A stretch of DNA of 17,304 nt from Thermoleophilia bacterium (GTDB taxonomy: Bacteria > Actinomycetota > Thermoleophilia > Gaiellales > Gaiellaceae): NCBI GenBank assembly GCA_025935275.1, contig JAICVP010000011.1:1-17304 (forward strand), given 5' to 3'. The notes under the pieces were generated by a model. The model worked only from the letters and a program-made list of their open reading frames with translations, was not told the DNA's origin and did not search any database. Position numbers and translations under genes: made by a program. Shown here piece by piece: positions 13,397-17,304 of the stretch. The first letter of the stretch is position 1. Every line of letters starts with the position of its first letter.

Positions 13397-14355
13397 GCAC
13401 CGAGACGCCTCCCGAGCTTCGGCGCGACCCGGTCTCCGGACGCTGGGTCGTGATCGCCCCCGCGCGGGCCCGCCGGCCCGGAGCGTCGAGGCCCTCCTCG
13501 GCCGAGCCGGAAGACGACGTCTCCGGCTGTCCGTTCTGCGCCGGTCGGGAGTCCGCCACGCCCCCGGAGACGTTCGCGCTCGGCCCGCCCGGGCGGCCCG
13601 CCGACGCGCCCGGCTGGTGGGTGCGCGTCGTCCCGAACAAGTTCCCCGCCTTCGGGCCCTGGTCGGACGAGGGGGACAAGGAGGGACTCTTCGCGCGGCG
13701 GGCGGCGCGTGGGCGCCAGGAGGTCGTCGTCCACTCTCCCCGGCACGTGCGCACGTTTTCCGACCTGACCGGGCGCGAGGTCGAGCAGGTCGCCGAGGCC
13801 TGGAAGAACAGGGTGGCGACCGCGAAGGAACAGGGTTTTCCCTACGTGCAGGCGCTCGTCAACGAAGGGCGCGAGGCCGGCGCGAGCCTCGCCCACAGCC
13901 ACTCGCAGCTCTTCTGGCTCGAGGAGGAACCTCCGCTCGTCGCCCAGGAGCGCGCCGCGCAGGAGGCCGAGGGCGGCTGCGTGCTCTGCCGCGTCCTCAG
14001 CGAGGAGATCGACCAGCGCATCCGCATCGTCGACGAGCGCGACGGCCTGCTCCTCCTCTGCCCGTTCGCGGGCCGGCAGCCGTACGAGATGGTCATCGCC
14101 CCGCGCGAGTGCTCGCAGGATCCCTTTGCAGGACCCGATCTCGCGGCGGCGCTGCGGCTGCTGGCCGAGGGCATCCGCCGCCTGCACGTCGCCGAAGGCC
14201 CTGTCCCGCTGAACGCCTGGCTGCATGCAGCGGGCCACTGGCATCTCGAAGTCGTGCCCCGGCTGTCCGTTCTCGCGGGGCTCGAGCTCGGAGCGGGGTA
14301 CTTCGTGAACACGCTGGCGCCCGAGTCGGCCGCCGGTGTTCTGCGAGAGGCCTAG
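13393..14355 (+). CDS. galT: Galactose-1-phosphate uridylyltransferase-like protein, apparent CTG start
   Basis: The protein belongs to the GalT branch of the HIT superfamily, which swaps UMP between UDP-glucose and a hexose-1-phosphate. The motif ELRRDPVSGRWVVIAPARA, typical of the GalT N-terminus, begins 8 codons into the frame from CTG 13393. The first canonical start (GTG 13450) falls inside that motif, and no ATG/GTG/TTG precedes it nearby. I therefore take CTG 13393, which overlaps the slipin stop as CTGA and gives 320 residues. Further landmarks are the zinc pair C46/C49 (CPFC), VVPNKFPAF, and HSHSQ with the likely nucleophile H170. A second pair CVLC (C196/C199), LNAWLH and GHWHLEVVPR follow. 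Whether the real sugar or nucleotide is the classical one is not shown; ADP-glucose phosphorylase-like activity is an alternative. It shares a CTAG stop with the convergent MerR-like gene. Confidence 0.85.
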   Translation: MSTETPPELRRDPVSGRWVVIAPARARRPGASRPSSAEPEDDVSGCPFCAGRESATPPETFALGPPGRPADAPGWWVRVVPNKFPAFGPWSDEGDKEGLFARRAARGRQEVVVHSPRHVRTFSDLTGREVEQVAEAWKNRVATAKEQGFPYVQALVNEGREAGASLAHSHSQLFWLEEEPPLVAQERAAQEAEGGCVLCRVLSEEIDQRIRIVDERDGLLLLCPFAGRQPYEMVIAPRECSQDPFAGPDLAAALRLLAEGIRRLHVAEGPVPLNAWLHAAGHWHLEVVPRLSVLAGLELGAGYFVNTLAPESAAGVLREA

Positions 14356-14663
14356 ACCCTCGCGAGCGCGCGCCGGGGCGAGCGCTCTTCCTTGAACTTG
14401 CTGGCCGCCTCGATCGCGGTCGAGAGGTTGAGGCCCTTGTCCTTCCCCTGCTTGATCAGCATCACAGTCTCGAGCGCGTCCATGTCGTAGATGCGCTGCT
14501 TCTTGCCTTTCGTGGGGATCTGGGCCTTGTTCGTCCAGTAGTCGAGCTGCATCTTCGAGATGCCTGCGACCTGGCAGACCTGGCCGAGATAGAGCTCCAC
14601 TTTCTCGAGATGCTCGGACAGATTTATAGGTTCAAGCAGGTCAACGTGCCGAGGAACCGCCAT
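14352..14663 (-). CDS. Small stand-alone MerR-like DNA-binding protein
   Basis: The 103-residue product carries a MerR-type winged-helix motif. YLGQVCQVAGISKMQLDYWT (about 25-44) is the helix-turn-helix, KKQRIYDMDALETVMLIKQG (54-73) the wing and second pair of helices, and KGLNLSTAIEAA the following helix. No effector-binding or long coiled-coil domain follows, so it is either a minimal regulator or needs a partner to dimerise. The ATG at 14663 has a GAAAGAAG SD 7 bases upstream. The gene lies downstream of gyrA in the same direction with 105 bp between, and its own promoter and palindromes are in that gap. Target genes are unknown; autoregulation is plausible from the palindromes. Its stop overlaps the galT stop in a CTAG. 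Confidence 0.85.
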   Translation of the reverse strand: MAVPRHVDLLEPINLSEHLEKVELYLGQVCQVAGISKMQLDYWTNKAQIPTKGKKQRIYDMDALETVMLIKQGKDKGLNLSTAIEAASKFKEERSPRRALARV

Positions 14664-14664
14664 G

Positions 14665-14678
14665 GAAAGACTTCTTTC
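14665..14678 (-). promoter_or_regulatory. Ribosome-binding site of the MerR-like gene within an inverted repeat
   Basis: The minus strand reads GAAAGA-AG-TCTTTC just before the ATG, a perfect 6-bp dyad with a 2-base centre. The left half and centre form the GAAAGAAG SD. As a DNA dyad it could bind the gene's own product; as RNA the 2-base loop is too tight for the full stem. Confidence 0.45.
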
Positions 14679-14692
14679 GAATCGGGAGGGAC

Positions 14693-14732
14693 GCTTCCGG
14701 AGGAAGCTACCACCGTGCCAAAGCTTTGTGAA
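14693..14732 (-). promoter_or_regulatory. Candidate promoter and operator of the MerR-like gene
   Basis: On the minus strand TTCACA (14732-14727) and TAGCTT (14709-14704) form -35/-10 boxes with 17 bp between them. The 10-bp palindrome CAAAGCTTTG (14719-14728) lies between and partly over the -35 box. A 6-bp inverted repeat GCTTCC-GGA-GGAAGC (plus strand 14693-14707) covers the -10 box and the expected start site. This layout suits control by a dimeric DNA-binding protein, possibly the encoded one. Confidence 0.4.
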
Positions 14733-14749
14733 GTCAATCCTGCCGAAAT

Positions 14750-14763
14750 CTCCCTCGGGGGAG
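14750..14763 (-). terminator. Weak candidate terminator hairpin after gyrA
   Basis: A perfect 5-bp stem with a 4-base loop (minus strand CTCCC-CCGA-GGGAG) begins 5 bases after the gyrA stop and is followed by ATTTC only. The T-tract is poor, so termination would be partial at best and read-through into the MerR-like gene is possible. Confidence 0.3.
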
Positions 14764-14768
14764 AAGGC

Positions 14769-17304
<2,536 letters not shown>

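Overview
The window is GC-rich, densely packed bacterial chromosome. Genes overlap by a few bases and start codons are often GTG or TTG, apparently twice CTG. Split accA/accD subunits, a type II fatty acid synthase (FAS II) operon, gyrA with an intact GyrA-box, and an ECF sigma factor point to a high-GC actinobacterium. My best guess is a deep-branching class such as Thermoleophilia (Gaiellales/Solirubrobacterales). That is an inference from style and protein flavour, not from a marker gene. I see no IS element, phage gene, CRISPR array, rRNA or tRNA.

Minus strand, 8253 down to 1: a lipid-synthesis block. The order of transcription is ECF sigma factor, fabZ, fabH, fabD, fabG, fabF, a HAD-family hydrolase and a zinc-ribbon/ureohydrolase protein. 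A 191-bp non-coding gap rich in inverted repeats follows, then accD and accA, the latter cut by the left edge. Within the eight-gene run, neighbours overlap or lie at most 9 bp apart. AccA/AccD make malonyl-CoA, FabD loads it onto acyl carrier protein, FabH starts chains, FabF elongates, and FabG and FabZ reduce and dehydrate. acpP, accB, accC and an enoyl reductase are absent from the window.

Plus strand, 8276-9028: birA, the biotin ligase that would activate the biotin carrier of the same acetyl-CoA carboxylase. It diverges from the sigma gene across only 22 bp. This gap holds two overlapping, oppositely oriented -10 boxes, so one symmetric promoter may drive both units. birA ends on a CTAG shared with the stop of a convergent secreted PGRP/amidase gene (minus, 11187-9025).

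Plus strand, 11280-14355: nfeD (membrane serine protease), a slipin/stomatin-like SPFH gene and a galT-like nucleotidyltransferase form a unit. The 92-bp gap between the amidase and nfeD carries three alternating copies of a 6-bp inverted motif. galT ends on a second shared CTAG, convergent with a small MerR-like gene (minus, 14663-14352). That gene follows gyrA (minus, cut by the right edge) after 105 bp containing a promoter-like sequence with palindromes.

The points most worth following are the symmetric sigma/birA promoter, the ECF sigma factor fused by translational coupling to FAS II, the CTG starts of fabG and galT, the altered-active-site ureohydrolase, and the structured leader before accDA.
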